Shown here: positions 1 through 8,480 of the stretch, in pieces
How the letters are laid out: every line of letters begins with the position of its first letter
Position numbering within the stretch: the first letter of the stretch is position 1
DNA from: JAJZNI01 sp035624785
GTDB taxonomy: Bacteria > Chloroflexota > Dormibacteria > Aeolococcales > Aeolococcaceae
Direction: 5' to 3'
DNA length: 64,000 bases
Assembly (NCBI GenBank): GCA_035624785.1
Contig: DASPQV010000008.1
Location: 55,796 to 119,795 of the forward strand
Notes under the pieces: generated by a model
Databases searched by the model: none
The model's input: only the letters and a program-made list of their open reading frames with translations
What the model was told of the DNA's origin: nothing
Translations under genes and position numbers: made by a program

Positions 1-57
1 CGGCGCCCGGCTTGCCGGCCGCTCACCTCGGCTCGGCCCGCGGACCCGTCAATCCCC

Positions 58-1860
58 TCACAGAGCCGGGCGGCCGAATGCCCTCCGCAGGGTCGCGTCG
101 TCCAGCACGATGACGGTGGGCCTGCCGTGGGGGCAGGTCAGCCCACCCGGCGTCGCCACCAGGCGGTCGAGTAGGCGAGCCTGCTCGGTGGGATCGAGCC
201 GGTCACCGAGGCGCACCGCCGCATGGCAGGCAGTCACCGCAGCCAGCCGGCGCCGCCGGGCGGCCGGCTCGCCCGGCTCCTGAAGGCTGTCGAGGACGGC
301 AGCGACCAGACGCGCCGGGTCTCTCCCCGGGGCCGCGGCGGGCAGCGCCCGGCAGCGAACCAGGCCGGGGCCGAAGGGCTCCAGGTCGAAGCCCATGGTG
401 TGAAGCAGCGCGTGCTCCTCCTCGAGGCGCTCGGCCAGGGCGGCATCGACACTCACGGTGGCCTCGAGGAGAAGCGGCTGGCTGGCCGCCGGGCGCCCGT
501 CGCGGCAGGCTTGCTCGGCGGCGCCCAGCAGCTCGGCGTACAGGACCTTCTCGTGGGCCGCGTGGGGATCGACGAGGCAGAGGCCTGCCGGCGAGTCCGC
601 CACCAGCCAGCCGTCCGCGGACTGAACCAGGGGACGGAGAGGCGCCAGGTCGGAGAGGCGCTGCTGCTCAACCGGCCGGGCCGGGATGGGGTGGGCAGGT
701 GTGGCGTCGCCGGGTCTCCCCCCCTCGGTGGCCGGTCCCAGCCCGACTCGGTCAGGGTGAAGCAAGGCCCCCAAGCGCTCCACCACCGCAGCTGAGGTAC
801 CCTCGCGGAGCTCCAGCGCCCGAGGCAACCCCGTTGGCGGCGACCCCGGGCCGAGCCGGGGCAGGCGGCGGTCGGCGGGATTGAGGTGTGCCGCCTGGAG
901 CGCGGCCCAGCAGGCGCGCTCCACGGTTGTGAACACGCGGCCCTGATCTCGAAGCCGAACCTCCCGCTTGGTGGGGTGGACGTTGACGTCGACCAGCGCC
1001 GGGTCGAGGTCGATCACCACCACCCCGTAGGGATGGCGGCCGGCGGGCAGAAGCCCCGCGTACGCCTCCTCCACGGCGGCGACCAGGGCGCGGTTGTGAA
1101 CCCGCCTGCCGTTCACCACCAGCACCAGCGACGCCCGCGTCCCCCGGTGCCGGCGCGGCTCGGCGATCAGCCCGCTCACCGAGATCTCTCCCGGGGCATC
1201 GACGGTGAGCAACTCCCCCGCCTCCCTGCCGAAGACGGCCCCGGCCGCCTCCTGGAGGGTCCCCCCGGGTGTCCTCAGGGCCAGGCGATCCCCGCTCCGG
1301 CAGGTGAAGGCCACCTCGGGCCGGGTCAGGGCGAGATCGGCGACCGCCCGGACGCAGGCTGCGGCCTCGCCGCGATCCGCGCCCAGAAAGGCCAGCCGCG
1401 CGGGCGTGTTGTGAAAGAGATCGCGGGCCTCCGCGGTGGTCCCCGGCGCCCGGGCGGCGGGCCGGTGCTCGAGCACGGAGCCAGCCCGGCAGCGAAGCAG
1501 CCACGCCTCCGCCGCGCCGGCGGCCCGGCTGGTGATCAGCAGCTCGCTGACGGCGCCGACGCTGGCCAGCGCCTCGCCCCGGAAGCCGAGGCTCCTGACC
1601 GCCACCAGGTCGTCCACGGTGGCCAGCTTGGAGGTCGCGTGCCGGGCCACGGCGAGGGGGAGCTCATCCCCGGGGATGCCGGCGCCGTCGTCCTTGACCG
1701 ATATCCGGATCAGGCCGCCGCCCTCGATCTCCACATCGACCCGGGTGGCCCCCGCGTCCAGGGAGTTCTCGCCGAGCTCCTTGACCACCGCGGCGGGCCG
1801 CTCGATCACCTCTCCGGCGGCGATGGCGTCGGCCACCGCGGGGGGCAGGAGCCGGATCAC
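58..1860 (-). CDS. mutL: DNA mismatch repair protein MutL
   Basis: MutL couples mismatch recognition by MutS to strand processing. The 600-residue product has the GHKL ATPase motifs at its N-terminus: ELGENSLDAGA (residues 28-38), DDGAGI (57-62), then ATSKL and GFRGEALAS. The C-terminal half carries DPHAAHE, ACHAAVR and CPHGRP, which resemble the metal-dependent nicking endonuclease motifs of MutL proteins from bacteria lacking MutH. The first motif deviates slightly from DQHA-x2-E-x4-E. I chose the GTG at 1860 because it begins the conserved VIRLLPPAVADAIAAGEV block and overlaps the mutS stop as GTGA, so the two genes are translationally coupled. An open frame continues upstream inside mutS but has no family similarity. 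Confidence 0.95.
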   Translation of the reverse strand: MIRLLPPAVADAIAAGEVIERPAAVVKELGENSLDAGATRVDVEIEGGGLIRISVKDDGAGIPGDELPLAVARHATSKLATVDDLVAVRSLGFRGEALASVGAVSELLITSRAAGAAEAWLLRCRAGSVLEHRPAARAPGTTAEARDLFHNTPARLAFLGADRGEAAACVRAVADLALTRPEVAFTCRSGDRLALRTPGGTLQEAAGAVFGREAGELLTVDAPGEISVSGLIAEPRRHRGTRASLVLVVNGRRVHNRALVAAVEEAYAGLLPAGRHPYGVVVIDLDPALVDVNVHPTKREVRLRDQGRVFTTVERACWAALQAAHLNPADRRLPRLGPGSPPTGLPRALELREGTSAAVVERLGALLHPDRVGLGPATEGGRPGDATPAHPIPARPVEQQRLSDLAPLRPLVQSADGWLVADSPAGLCLVDPHAAHEKVLYAELLGAAEQACRDGRPAASQPLLLEATVSVDAALAERLEEEHALLHTMGFDLEPFGPGLVRCRALPAAAPGRDPARLVAAVLDSLQEPGEPAARRRRLAAVTACHAAVRLGDRLDPTEQARLLDRLVATPGGLTCPHGRPTVIVLDDATLRRAFGRPAL

Positions 1861-4499
1861 CGCCCCGCCCTCTCCTGGAGCTCGGCGAGCTTGCTCAACG
1901 CCTGCCGCGGGGTCAGCCCATCGAGGTCCAGGCCAGCCAGCTCGTCGAGGACGGGGTGGGCCGGGGTGGCCATGAAGCCGAGGTCCAGCTGAGCCGGCCC
2001 CGGCCCCTCCCCCTCCAGGGGCCGGCGCCGCTCCAGCTCGCCGAGGATCTCCCGGGCGCGGGCCAGCACCGAGGCTGGCAGCCCGGCCAGCCTGGCCACC
2101 TGGATGCCGTAGGAGCGGTCCGCTCCGCCGGGCCTGATGCGGTGAAGGAAGGTGACCGTCTCGCCCTCCTCCACCACCTCGACCCGGGCGTTGGCCACCC
2201 CGGGCAGCCGGTCGGCCAGCGCGGTCAGCTCGTGGTAGTGGGTGGCGAAGAGAGTGCGGCAGCCGAGCCGGGGCGAGTCGTGGAGGTGCTCCACCAGGGC
2301 CTGGGCGATGGAGAGCCCGTCGTAGGTCGAGGTCCCCCGGCCGATCTCGTCGAGGACGAGCAGGGAGCGCTGGGTCGCCTGGCGGAGGATCGCCGCCGTC
2401 TCCGCCATCTCCACCATGAAGGTGGAGAGGCCAGCCGAGAGGTCGTCCTGCGCCCCCACCCGGGTGAAGATGCGATCGCACACCCCGATCCGGGCGCGGC
2501 GGGCGGGCACGAAGCTGCCGACCTGGGCGAGCAGGGTGATCAGGGCCACCTGCCGGAGGTAGGTGGACTTGCCGGCCATGTTCGGCCCGGTCAGGATGAC
2601 GATGCGCTGGGCGGCGTCGAGCGCGGTGTCGTTGGCCACGAAGGCGCCGTGGCCGAGGGCCCGCTCGACCAGGGGGTGGCGCCCCTCAACGATGTCGGTG
2701 ACCGTCGACCCGTCCACCGTGGGGCGCACCCATCGCTCCTCGTCGGCCAGCCCGCCCAGCGATTGCGCCACGTCGGCGATGGCGACCGCCTCCGCGCAGG
2801 CGAGAAGGGGGGCGGCATGGTCGGTGACGAGTCGAGAGCATTGATTCAATAGCTCCAGCTCCCTCGCCACCGCACGCTCCCGCGCATGGAGCACCACCGT
2901 CTCGTGGTCCTTGAGCTGGGGCGTGATGTACCGCTCCGCGCCCACCAGGGTCTGCTTGCGCAGGTAGTCCCCGGGCACCGCGTCGCGATGCGCGTGCGGG
3001 ACCTCGAGGTAATAGCCGAACACCCGGTTGTAGCCGACCCGCAGCGAGCGGATGCCGGTGCGCTCGCGCTCCCGGGCCTCGAGTCCGCCGATGAAGTCGC
3101 GTGCCTCCGCTGCCGAGGCATGGAGCCCATCCAGCTCGGAGTCGGCTCCTTCCCTGATGAACCCGCCCTCGCGGCCGCTCGGCGGCGGGTCGTCGACGAG
3201 CAGCTGACCCAGGCGGTCGCTGACGATGGCGGGCGGGATTGCCGTCTGGCCGAGGCCGGCCAGCTCGCCGGGGAGGCCCTCGAGCATGGAGGCGAGGCGG
3301 GGAAGGACAGCGCCGGCGTCGCGGATGGCGCCGAGGTCTCGCGGTGTGGCCAGCCCCTGGACGGCCCGACCCACCAGTCTCTCCAGGTCCCGGACGGAAG
3401 CCAGGGCATGGCCGAGCTCGTGGCGCCGGGGACGGTCGGCGACCAGCGCCGCCACCGAGTCGAGGCGACGATCGATGGCCAGCAGGTCGGTGAGCGGCTC
3501 CCGGAGCCGGCGACGCAGCAGCCGGCTGCCCATCGGTGTTCGCGTGCGATCGAGGAGCCCGGCCAGGCTCGGGCCGCTGCCCAGCGGTCTGAGCAGCTCC
3601 AGGGTTCGAAGGGTCGGGGCGTCGAGCATCATCACCTCACCCGGTCGGCGGGGTGAGACCCGGATCGCTCCCGGCTCGAGCAGCACCCGGGACCGCTCGC
3701 AGTAGGCGAGCACCGCCCCGGCGGCCCGTATCGCCGCCGCCATGCCGTCGACGCCGAGGCCGGTCAGGGTGGCGGCGCCGGTCACCGCGCGGAGCCGGTC
3801 CTGGGCGCGGCCGGGATCGAAGAAGGCGGTGGGGAGCCCGCTGCGGGTGGCGCCGGGGGCGAACCCCTCGGGAGCGACCAGAGGCTCGGCGAGGAGCAGC
3901 TCGGCGACGTCGAGGCGGGCCAGCTCGTCGCGGAGGGCAGCGCTGTCCAGGCCCCCGGGGACCTCCACTAGCGTCAGCTCGCCGCCGGCCAGGTCGAGGG
4001 CGGCCACCCCGACCCGCGCCTCCCCGGCCTGGAGCGCCACCAGACGGGCGACCCGGGTGGCCTCGAGGAGGTCGGCGTCGACGGCGGTGCCCGGGCTCAG
4101 GATCCGGGTGACCTCGCGCCGGACCAGGCGGCCCTCGATCACCTCTCCGACCTGGTCCCAGAGCACCACCCGGTGGCCGGCATCGAGGAGCTTCCTGACG
4201 TAGCCGGCGGCGGCGTGGTGGGGCACGCCGCACATGGGCAGGCGGCCGGCGCTGCCGAAGCCGCGGCCGGTGAGGGTGACCTCGAGGAGCGGGGCGGCGA
4301 GCTCGGCGTCATGGCCGAAGAGCTCGTAGAAGTCGCCGAGACGGGCCAGGACCAGGGCATCCGGGTGCTGCGCCTTGACGGCGCGGTACTCGCGGAGGAT
4401 GGGGGTGTTGCCGGCGTCGTCGAGCTCGATGGTCGGCTCCCTGACCGGCGCGCTCTCGGCGAGCCGGTGGGGCGGCGTCGCCCGGGTACGGGTGCTCAC
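1857..4499 (-). CDS. mutS: DNA mismatch repair protein MutS
   Basis: MutS recognises mismatches and small loops and recruits MutL. The 880-residue product has the mismatch-binding Phe-x-Glu motif in GDFYELF near the N-terminus, a connector and lever region, the Walker A motif GPNMAGKST and the Walker B region LLVLDEIGRGTSTYDG. Its length matches the MutS1 family. I start it at the GTG at 4499 (reading VSTRTRATPP), about 35 bp after the miaB stop. The open frame continues to 4622 but that extension overlaps miaB and is arginine- and proline-rich with no family match. The stop overlaps the mutL start by four bases. Confidence 0.95.
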   Translation of the reverse strand: MSTRTRATPPHRLAESAPVREPTIELDDAGNTPILREYRAVKAQHPDALVLARLGDFYELFGHDAELAAPLLEVTLTGRGFGSAGRLPMCGVPHHAAAGYVRKLLDAGHRVVLWDQVGEVIEGRLVRREVTRILSPGTAVDADLLEATRVARLVALQAGEARVGVAALDLAGGELTLVEVPGGLDSAALRDELARLDVAELLLAEPLVAPEGFAPGATRSGLPTAFFDPGRAQDRLRAVTGAATLTGLGVDGMAAAIRAAGAVLAYCERSRVLLEPGAIRVSPRRPGEVMMLDAPTLRTLELLRPLGSGPSLAGLLDRTRTPMGSRLLRRRLREPLTDLLAIDRRLDSVAALVADRPRRHELGHALASVRDLERLVGRAVQGLATPRDLGAIRDAGAVLPRLASMLEGLPGELAGLGQTAIPPAIVSDRLGQLLVDDPPPSGREGGFIREGADSELDGLHASAAEARDFIGGLEARERERTGIRSLRVGYNRVFGYYLEVPHAHRDAVPGDYLRKQTLVGAERYITPQLKDHETVVLHARERAVARELELLNQCSRLVTDHAAPLLACAEAVAIADVAQSLGGLADEERWVRPTVDGSTVTDIVEGRHPLVERALGHGAFVANDTALDAAQRIVILTGPNMAGKSTYLRQVALITLLAQVGSFVPARRARIGVCDRIFTRVGAQDDLSAGLSTFMVEMAETAAILRQATQRSLLVLDEIGRGTSTYDGLSIAQALVEHLHDSPRLGCRTLFATHYHELTALADRLPGVANARVEVVEEGETVTFLHRIRPGGADRSYGIQVARLAGLPASVLARAREILGELERRRPLEGEGPGPAQLDLGFMATPAHPVLDELAGLDLDGLTPRQALSKLAELQERAGR

Positions 4500-4534
4500 G
4501 GGCGGCGGCGCGGGGCGGCTGCCCGGGCCATGGC

Positions 4535-5968
4535 TCAGGCCGCCTCCGGGCGGGAGGCGCGGGCGGAGCCCGACCCCTCCTGACCGGCGCCGGGCGCCAC
4601 CGCACGGAGGTCGAGCTGCCACGCGGTCGCACCGGCGACCGTGCCCGTCCGCAGCTCCCCGGCTACCGCGCTGCCGGCGGGGAGGATGGCGATCTTCCCC
4701 TGCCGGGTCCGGCCGAAGGGGCGGCCGTCCTCCGTGGTGCCCTCGATCAGCACCTCGGCGACCCGCCCCACCAGCGCCTGGTTGCGTTCCAGGGCGATCC
4801 TCCGCTGGAGGTCGAGCAGGTGGTTCAGGCGTCGCTTCTTCTCCTCCAGGGGGACGTCGTCGGGGCGCCGCGCCGCGGCGGTCCCGGGCCGCACCGAGTA
4901 CGCCTGGAGGTGGACGGTGTCGTAGCGGACGTCGCTGAGGAGGCGCTCGGTACCGAGGAACTCGGCTTCGCTCTCACCGCAGAAGCCGACGATGATGTCG
5001 GTGGTCAGCGCCAGGCCGGGGACGGTGGCTCGGGCGGCGCCGATCTTGGCCAGGTACTCGTCCACCGTGTAGAGGCGGCGCATCCGCCGCAGCAGGCCGT
5101 CGTCGCCCGCCTGGACCGGCAGGTGGAGCTGCTCGCAGACGGTGGGCAGGTCGCGCATCGCCTCGAACAGGGCGGGAACGGCATTCCGCGGATGCGAGGT
5201 GAGGAAGCGGAGCCGCCAGAGGCCCGGGACCGAGTCGACCGCGGCGAGCAGCTCGGGAAGCCCCGCTCCCGTCCCCGGGTCGCAGTATGAGTTGACGTTC
5301 TGGCCAAGCAGGGTGACCTCGCGCACCCCCCTCTCGACCAGGCGGCTGACGTCATCGACGATCTCGGTCACCGGACGGCTGGTCTCGCGACCACGGACGA
5401 AGGGGACGATGCAGTAGGTGCACATCTCGTTGCACCCGCCCATCACCGAGACGAAGGCGAGCAGCCGGTCGGAGGCGGGCATCGGCAGGCGCCCCCCCAG
5501 GTCGCTGGCGTAGATCGACTGCAGCCGGGCGAAGAAGCCGTCACAGTCGCGCACGTCGAAGAGGTAGTCCAGGTCGGGAAGCTTGCGGAGGAGTGAGGAG
5601 CCGTGCTCGACCGCCATGCAGCCGGTCATGGCGATCGCCCTGCCGGGGCGGCCCCGCTTCCACTCGGTGAGCTCGCGGAACTTGCCGAACACCTTCTGCT
5701 CGGCGTTCTGCCGGACGGCGCAGGTGATCAGCACGGCGATGTCGGCGTCGTCCAGGCTGCAGTCCGGGAGGAAGCCGACCTCGGCGAAGCGCTCCGCCAG
5801 CATCTCGTGGTCGGCGTCGTTCATCTGGCAGCCGATGTGCCAGAGGTGGGCTCGCGGAGCTCGGCCCAGCACCGGGACGATCGGCCGCCGCGGCGCGGGC
5901 CGCTGCACCAGGGGCAGAGCCTGGAAGCCGCGCGCGGAGGGGCTCAGGGGGGGAAGGGGGACGGCCAC
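4535..5968 (-). CDS. miaB: tRNA-2-methylthio-N6-dimethylallyladenosine synthase MiaB
   Basis: A radical-SAM methylthiotransferase that adds a methylthio group to isopentenyl-adenosine at tRNA position 37. An N-terminal UPF0004 domain has cysteines in WHIGCQMN, ITCAVRQ and MTGCMA, which ligate the auxiliary 4Fe-4S cluster. The radical-SAM motif is CNEMCTYC. A C-terminal TRAM-like segment follows (RVAEVLIEGTTEDGRPFGR). The 477 residues are typical, with a proline-rich N-terminal extension before RAHLWHIGCQMN, so the true start may be slightly downstream of the ATG at 5968. It heads the miaB-mutS-mutL run, a common bacterial order, and is divergent from a small membrane protein gene. Confidence 0.93.
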   Translation of the reverse strand: MAVPLPPLSPSARGFQALPLVQRPAPRRPIVPVLGRAPRAHLWHIGCQMNDADHEMLAERFAEVGFLPDCSLDDADIAVLITCAVRQNAEQKVFGKFRELTEWKRGRPGRAIAMTGCMAVEHGSSLLRKLPDLDYLFDVRDCDGFFARLQSIYASDLGGRLPMPASDRLLAFVSVMGGCNEMCTYCIVPFVRGRETSRPVTEIVDDVSRLVERGVREVTLLGQNVNSYCDPGTGAGLPELLAAVDSVPGLWRLRFLTSHPRNAVPALFEAMRDLPTVCEQLHLPVQAGDDGLLRRMRRLYTVDEYLAKIGAARATVPGLALTTDIIVGFCGESEAEFLGTERLLSDVRYDTVHLQAYSVRPGTAAARRPDDVPLEEKKRRLNHLLDLQRRIALERNQALVGRVAEVLIEGTTEDGRPFGRTRQGKIAILPAGSAVAGELRTGTVAGATAWQLDLRAVAPGAGQEGSGSARASRPEAA

Positions 5969-6033
5969 GCTTCCGGCACAGCCTAGCGGCTGGCCGGCGC
6001 CGGCGTCCTCGTCGCCGCATACTTACCCCGGCC

Positions 6034-6288
6034 GTGGTCTTCGTCATCCTGATCGTGGTCTTCGCGGTCGTGCTGGTGGTCGTGGTGTGGCGGATGTCGC
6101 TCACCCCAGGGAACGAGGAGCCCGCGATCGGCGACAACCTCCCCTACCCCAGCTCTGTCTGGGCCACGCTGCCGTTCAGGCCCCGGCCCGGCACCCCGGA
6201 GAGCCTGACCAGCCACGAGGATCCGGACTGGGTGCACGCCGAGCTCAGCGGGCAGGAACGGCACGATCAACGCCGGGAGGAGGAGTAG
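6034..6288 (+). CDS. Small single-pass membrane protein, unknown function
   Basis: I do not recognise the family. The 84-residue reading frame starts at GTG and opens with about 20 uninterrupted hydrophobic residues (VVFVILIVVFAVVLVVVVW), a clear transmembrane or signal-anchor segment. A polar tail rich in Pro, Glu and Asp follows, ending RHDQRREEE. The strong hydrophobic-to-charged partition and the divergent position from miaB, in a gap with no competing gene, argue for a real gene. No good Shine-Dalgarno sequence is visible before the GTG, so the start is uncertain. Function is unknown. Confidence 0.5.
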   Translation: MVFVILIVVFAVVLVVVVWRMSLTPGNEEPAIGDNLPYPSSVWATLPFRPRPGTPESLTSHEDPDWVHAELSGQERHDQRREEE

Positions 6289-6318
6289 CCGGCCCGGCCC
6301 TTCCGGTCCGAGCTCAGC

Positions 6319-6579
6319 TCAGCGGCATTCCACCAGAAGCCGGATCCCGGTGCGCTCCTCGCCGTCGATCGAGATGTCGATGAACGAGGGAATGCACACC
6401 AGGTCCATTCCTCCCGGAGCGACGTAGCCCCGGGAGATCGCGATGGCCTTGATGGCCTGGTTGATCGCGCCAGCGCCGATGGCCTGCACCTCCACCCTCT
6501 GCTGGCTGCGGATCACACCGGCGATGGCGCCGGCTACCGAGACGGGTTTGCTGGTAGCCGAGACCTTGAGGATTTCCAC
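6319..6579 (-). CDS. spoVS: Stage V sporulation protein S (SpoVS)
   Basis: The 86-residue product matches SpoVS/Alba-fold proteins along its length: MEILKVSATSKPVSVAGAIAG at the start, EVQAIGAGAINQAIKAIAISRGY in the middle, and DLVCIPSFIDISIDGEERTGIRL at the end. In Bacillus SpoVS affects septation and spore coat assembly. It also occurs widely in non-sporulating bacteria with an unclear, possibly nucleic-acid-binding, role. The start is GTG at 6579 with GAGG eight bases upstream. It sits downstream of rny, an order also seen in other Gram-positive-type genomes. Nothing else in the window suggests sporulation, so a non-sporulation role is plausible. Confidence 0.95.
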   Translation of the reverse strand: MEILKVSATSKPVSVAGAIAGVIRSQQRVEVQAIGAGAINQAIKAIAISRGYVAPGGMDLVCIPSFIDISIDGEERTGIRLLVECR

Positions 6580-6727
6580 GAACGCTGCCTCGACCTGTGG
6601 GGATGGATGCTGGATTCCTTACTGGAGAACCAGGACAGCATAGCTGGGCGCGGCGATTCTCTCTCGACCGGGCCAGGACCCGCTCTCCGCGATCCGATCG
6701 TTACCGCCCATCGCGCCCTCCCGGCGG

Positions 6728-8263
6728 CTACTTCGCGTACTCGACGCTCCTCGTCTCCCGAAGCACCACCACCTTGATCCGGCCCGGATAGGTGGCCTCG
6801 GCGTGCAGCCGCTTGGCGATCTGGCGGGCCATGATCTGCGCCTGGTCGTCGTCGACCTCCTCGGGCCTGACCATCACCCGGAGCTCCTTGCCCGCCTGGA
6901 TGGCGAAGCTCCTCTCGACCCCGGGGAGCTCGTCGGCAATCTGTTCGAGCCTCTCGAGCCGCTTTATCGAGGACGCCAGAGCCTCACGGCGGGCGCCGCG
7001 CCGGGAGGCGCAGATGGCGTCGGCGGTGAGCAGGACGAAGGCGCCGACCGTCTTGGGCTCCTCGTCGTAGTGGTGGGCCCTGACCGCGTGGACGATGTTG
7101 GCCGGCCGCCCCAGCCGGGCCAGGATCTCGCCGCCGATGATCGCGTGAGAGCCCTCGACGCTCTGCTCGACGGCGTGGCCGATGTCATGGAATAGGCCGG
7201 TCTCGCGCGCCTCCTGAACGTCGGCGCCGATCTCGGCTGCGATCAAGGCCGCCACCTCGGCGGTGTCGATGCTGTGCGCGAGCACATTGGCGCCGTAGGC
7301 GCTCCGATACCTGAGGGTGCCGAGGAGCTTGACCAGCTCGGGGTGGACCCCGGTGATGCCAAGGGACTGGCAGGCCGCCTCGCCCTCCTCCTGGAGCCGC
7401 TCGGCGATCTCCGCCCGGCTCTTGGCCACCACCTCCTCGATGCGGGCGGGATGGATCCTCCCATCCGCGAAGAGCCTCTCCAGGCTGACCCGCGCCACCT
7501 CCCGGCGCACCGGATCGAAGCCCGACAGCACCACCGCCTCAGGGGTCTCGTCGACGATGACGTCGATCCCGGTGGCCGCCTCGAGAGCCCGGATGTTGCG
7601 GCCCTCGCGCCCGATGATGCGTCCCTTGAGGTCGTCGTTGGGGAGGTGGACGACGGTGACCGCCGCCTCCCCCGTCTGCTCCGAGGCGTGTCGCTGCATG
7701 GTGGTGATCAGGATCTCGCGGCTGCGTTCCTCGGCCTCCACCCGGACCCGCTCCTCGGCGCCACGGATCCTCTCCGCGATCTCGTGGCTCAGCTCTCCCT
7801 CCACCTCCTGGAGCAGCTCAGCCCTGGCCTCGTCCTGGCTCATGCCGGCGACCCTCTCCAGCTCGCGAGAAACGCCGGCGCGCTCCTCCTCGATCTGCTG
7901 ACGCCTCTGCTCCAGCTCCTCCTCGCGGCGGCCGAGGCGCTGCTCGCTCTGCTCTACGTCTCGGTTGCGGCGCTCGAGACCCTCCTCGCGCTGGGCCAGC
8001 CGCTGCTCCAGGCGGGCCACCTCGGCCCTGCGATCCCGGACCTCGGCCTCCGCCTCGGAGCGGAGCCGGTGTGCCTCCTCCCGGGCCGCGAGCAGGGCCG
8101 AGGCGCGTTCCCGCTCCGCGCTGCCGCGTTCGTCCTTCAGGCGTTCCTCATCCGCGGCTCGAGTGGCGGCGGCGCGCTGCTGAAGACGCTGGGCATAGAG
8201 AAAACCGGACAGGGCGATGAGCACGCCCAGCCCGAGGGCCGCGTAGGCCAGGATGTCGACGAT
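6728..8263 (-). CDS. rny: Ribonuclease Y (membrane-anchored endoribonuclease)
   Basis: RNase Y initiates mRNA decay from the membrane. Domains in order: an N-terminal membrane anchor, about 150 residues of charged coiled coil, a KH domain (KGRIIGREGRNIRALE) and an HD phosphohydrolase domain (AHSIDTAEVAAL, GLFHDIGHAVEQ). The C-terminus is RSVEYAK. The first conventional start, GTG at 8224, would cut the transmembrane helix in half. The frame stays open upstream and encodes the missing helix (IVDILAYAALGLG). An ATC codon at 8261-8263 lies eight bases after AGGA. I therefore propose an ATC start giving 511 residues, the usual family length. CTG at 8251 is the alternative. Confidence 0.9.
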   Translation of the reverse strand: MVDILAYAALGLGVLIALSGFLYAQRLQQRAAATRAADEERLKDERGSAERERASALLAAREEAHRLRSEAEAEVRDRRAEVARLEQRLAQREEGLERRNRDVEQSEQRLGRREEELEQRRQQIEEERAGVSRELERVAGMSQDEARAELLQEVEGELSHEIAERIRGAEERVRVEAEERSREILITTMQRHASEQTGEAAVTVVHLPNDDLKGRIIGREGRNIRALEAATGIDVIVDETPEAVVLSGFDPVRREVARVSLERLFADGRIHPARIEEVVAKSRAEIAERLQEEGEAACQSLGITGVHPELVKLLGTLRYRSAYGANVLAHSIDTAEVAALIAAEIGADVQEARETGLFHDIGHAVEQSVEGSHAIIGGEILARLGRPANIVHAVRAHHYDEEPKTVGAFVLLTADAICASRRGARREALASSIKRLERLEQIADELPGVERSFAIQAGKELRVMVRPEEVDDDQAQIMARQIAKRLHAEATYPGRIKVVVLRETRSVEYAK

Positions 8264-8292
8264 GGGAGGTGTCCTCGGAGTGTCGTGGGGGC

Positions 8293-8311
8293 GGGGTGGT
8301 CACACCACCCC
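8293..8311. repeat. Perfect inverted repeat upstream of rny
   Basis: GGGGTGGT and ACCACCCC form perfect 8-bp arms around a 3-base centre. The repeat lies about 30 bp upstream of rny and 170 bp upstream of the divergent MFS gene. There is no T-run on either side, so it is not an intrinsic terminator. It could be an operator or an mRNA 5' hairpin. The rest of the 8264-8480 gap shows no gene. Confidence 0.5.
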
Positions 8312-8480
8312 ATGAGTGGCGCCATCTCGGGGCCGCAGGTCGGGGCGGTGCGGGATCCGTCCATGCCCCGGACGGGACCGGCGAGGTGCCGGCGCGATCC
8401 CCGAGGATGTGACGGCATTGTACGGGCCTGTGGCCACGATCGGGAGCCCGGCCACGTCTCGAGCCTGATAATCGGACCTC

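Noticed and set aside
1..57. Possible start of another leftward gene (GTG AGC near 36) after mutL
   Set aside because: Only about a dozen codons are visible before the window edge and nothing identifies it, although miaA often follows mutL.
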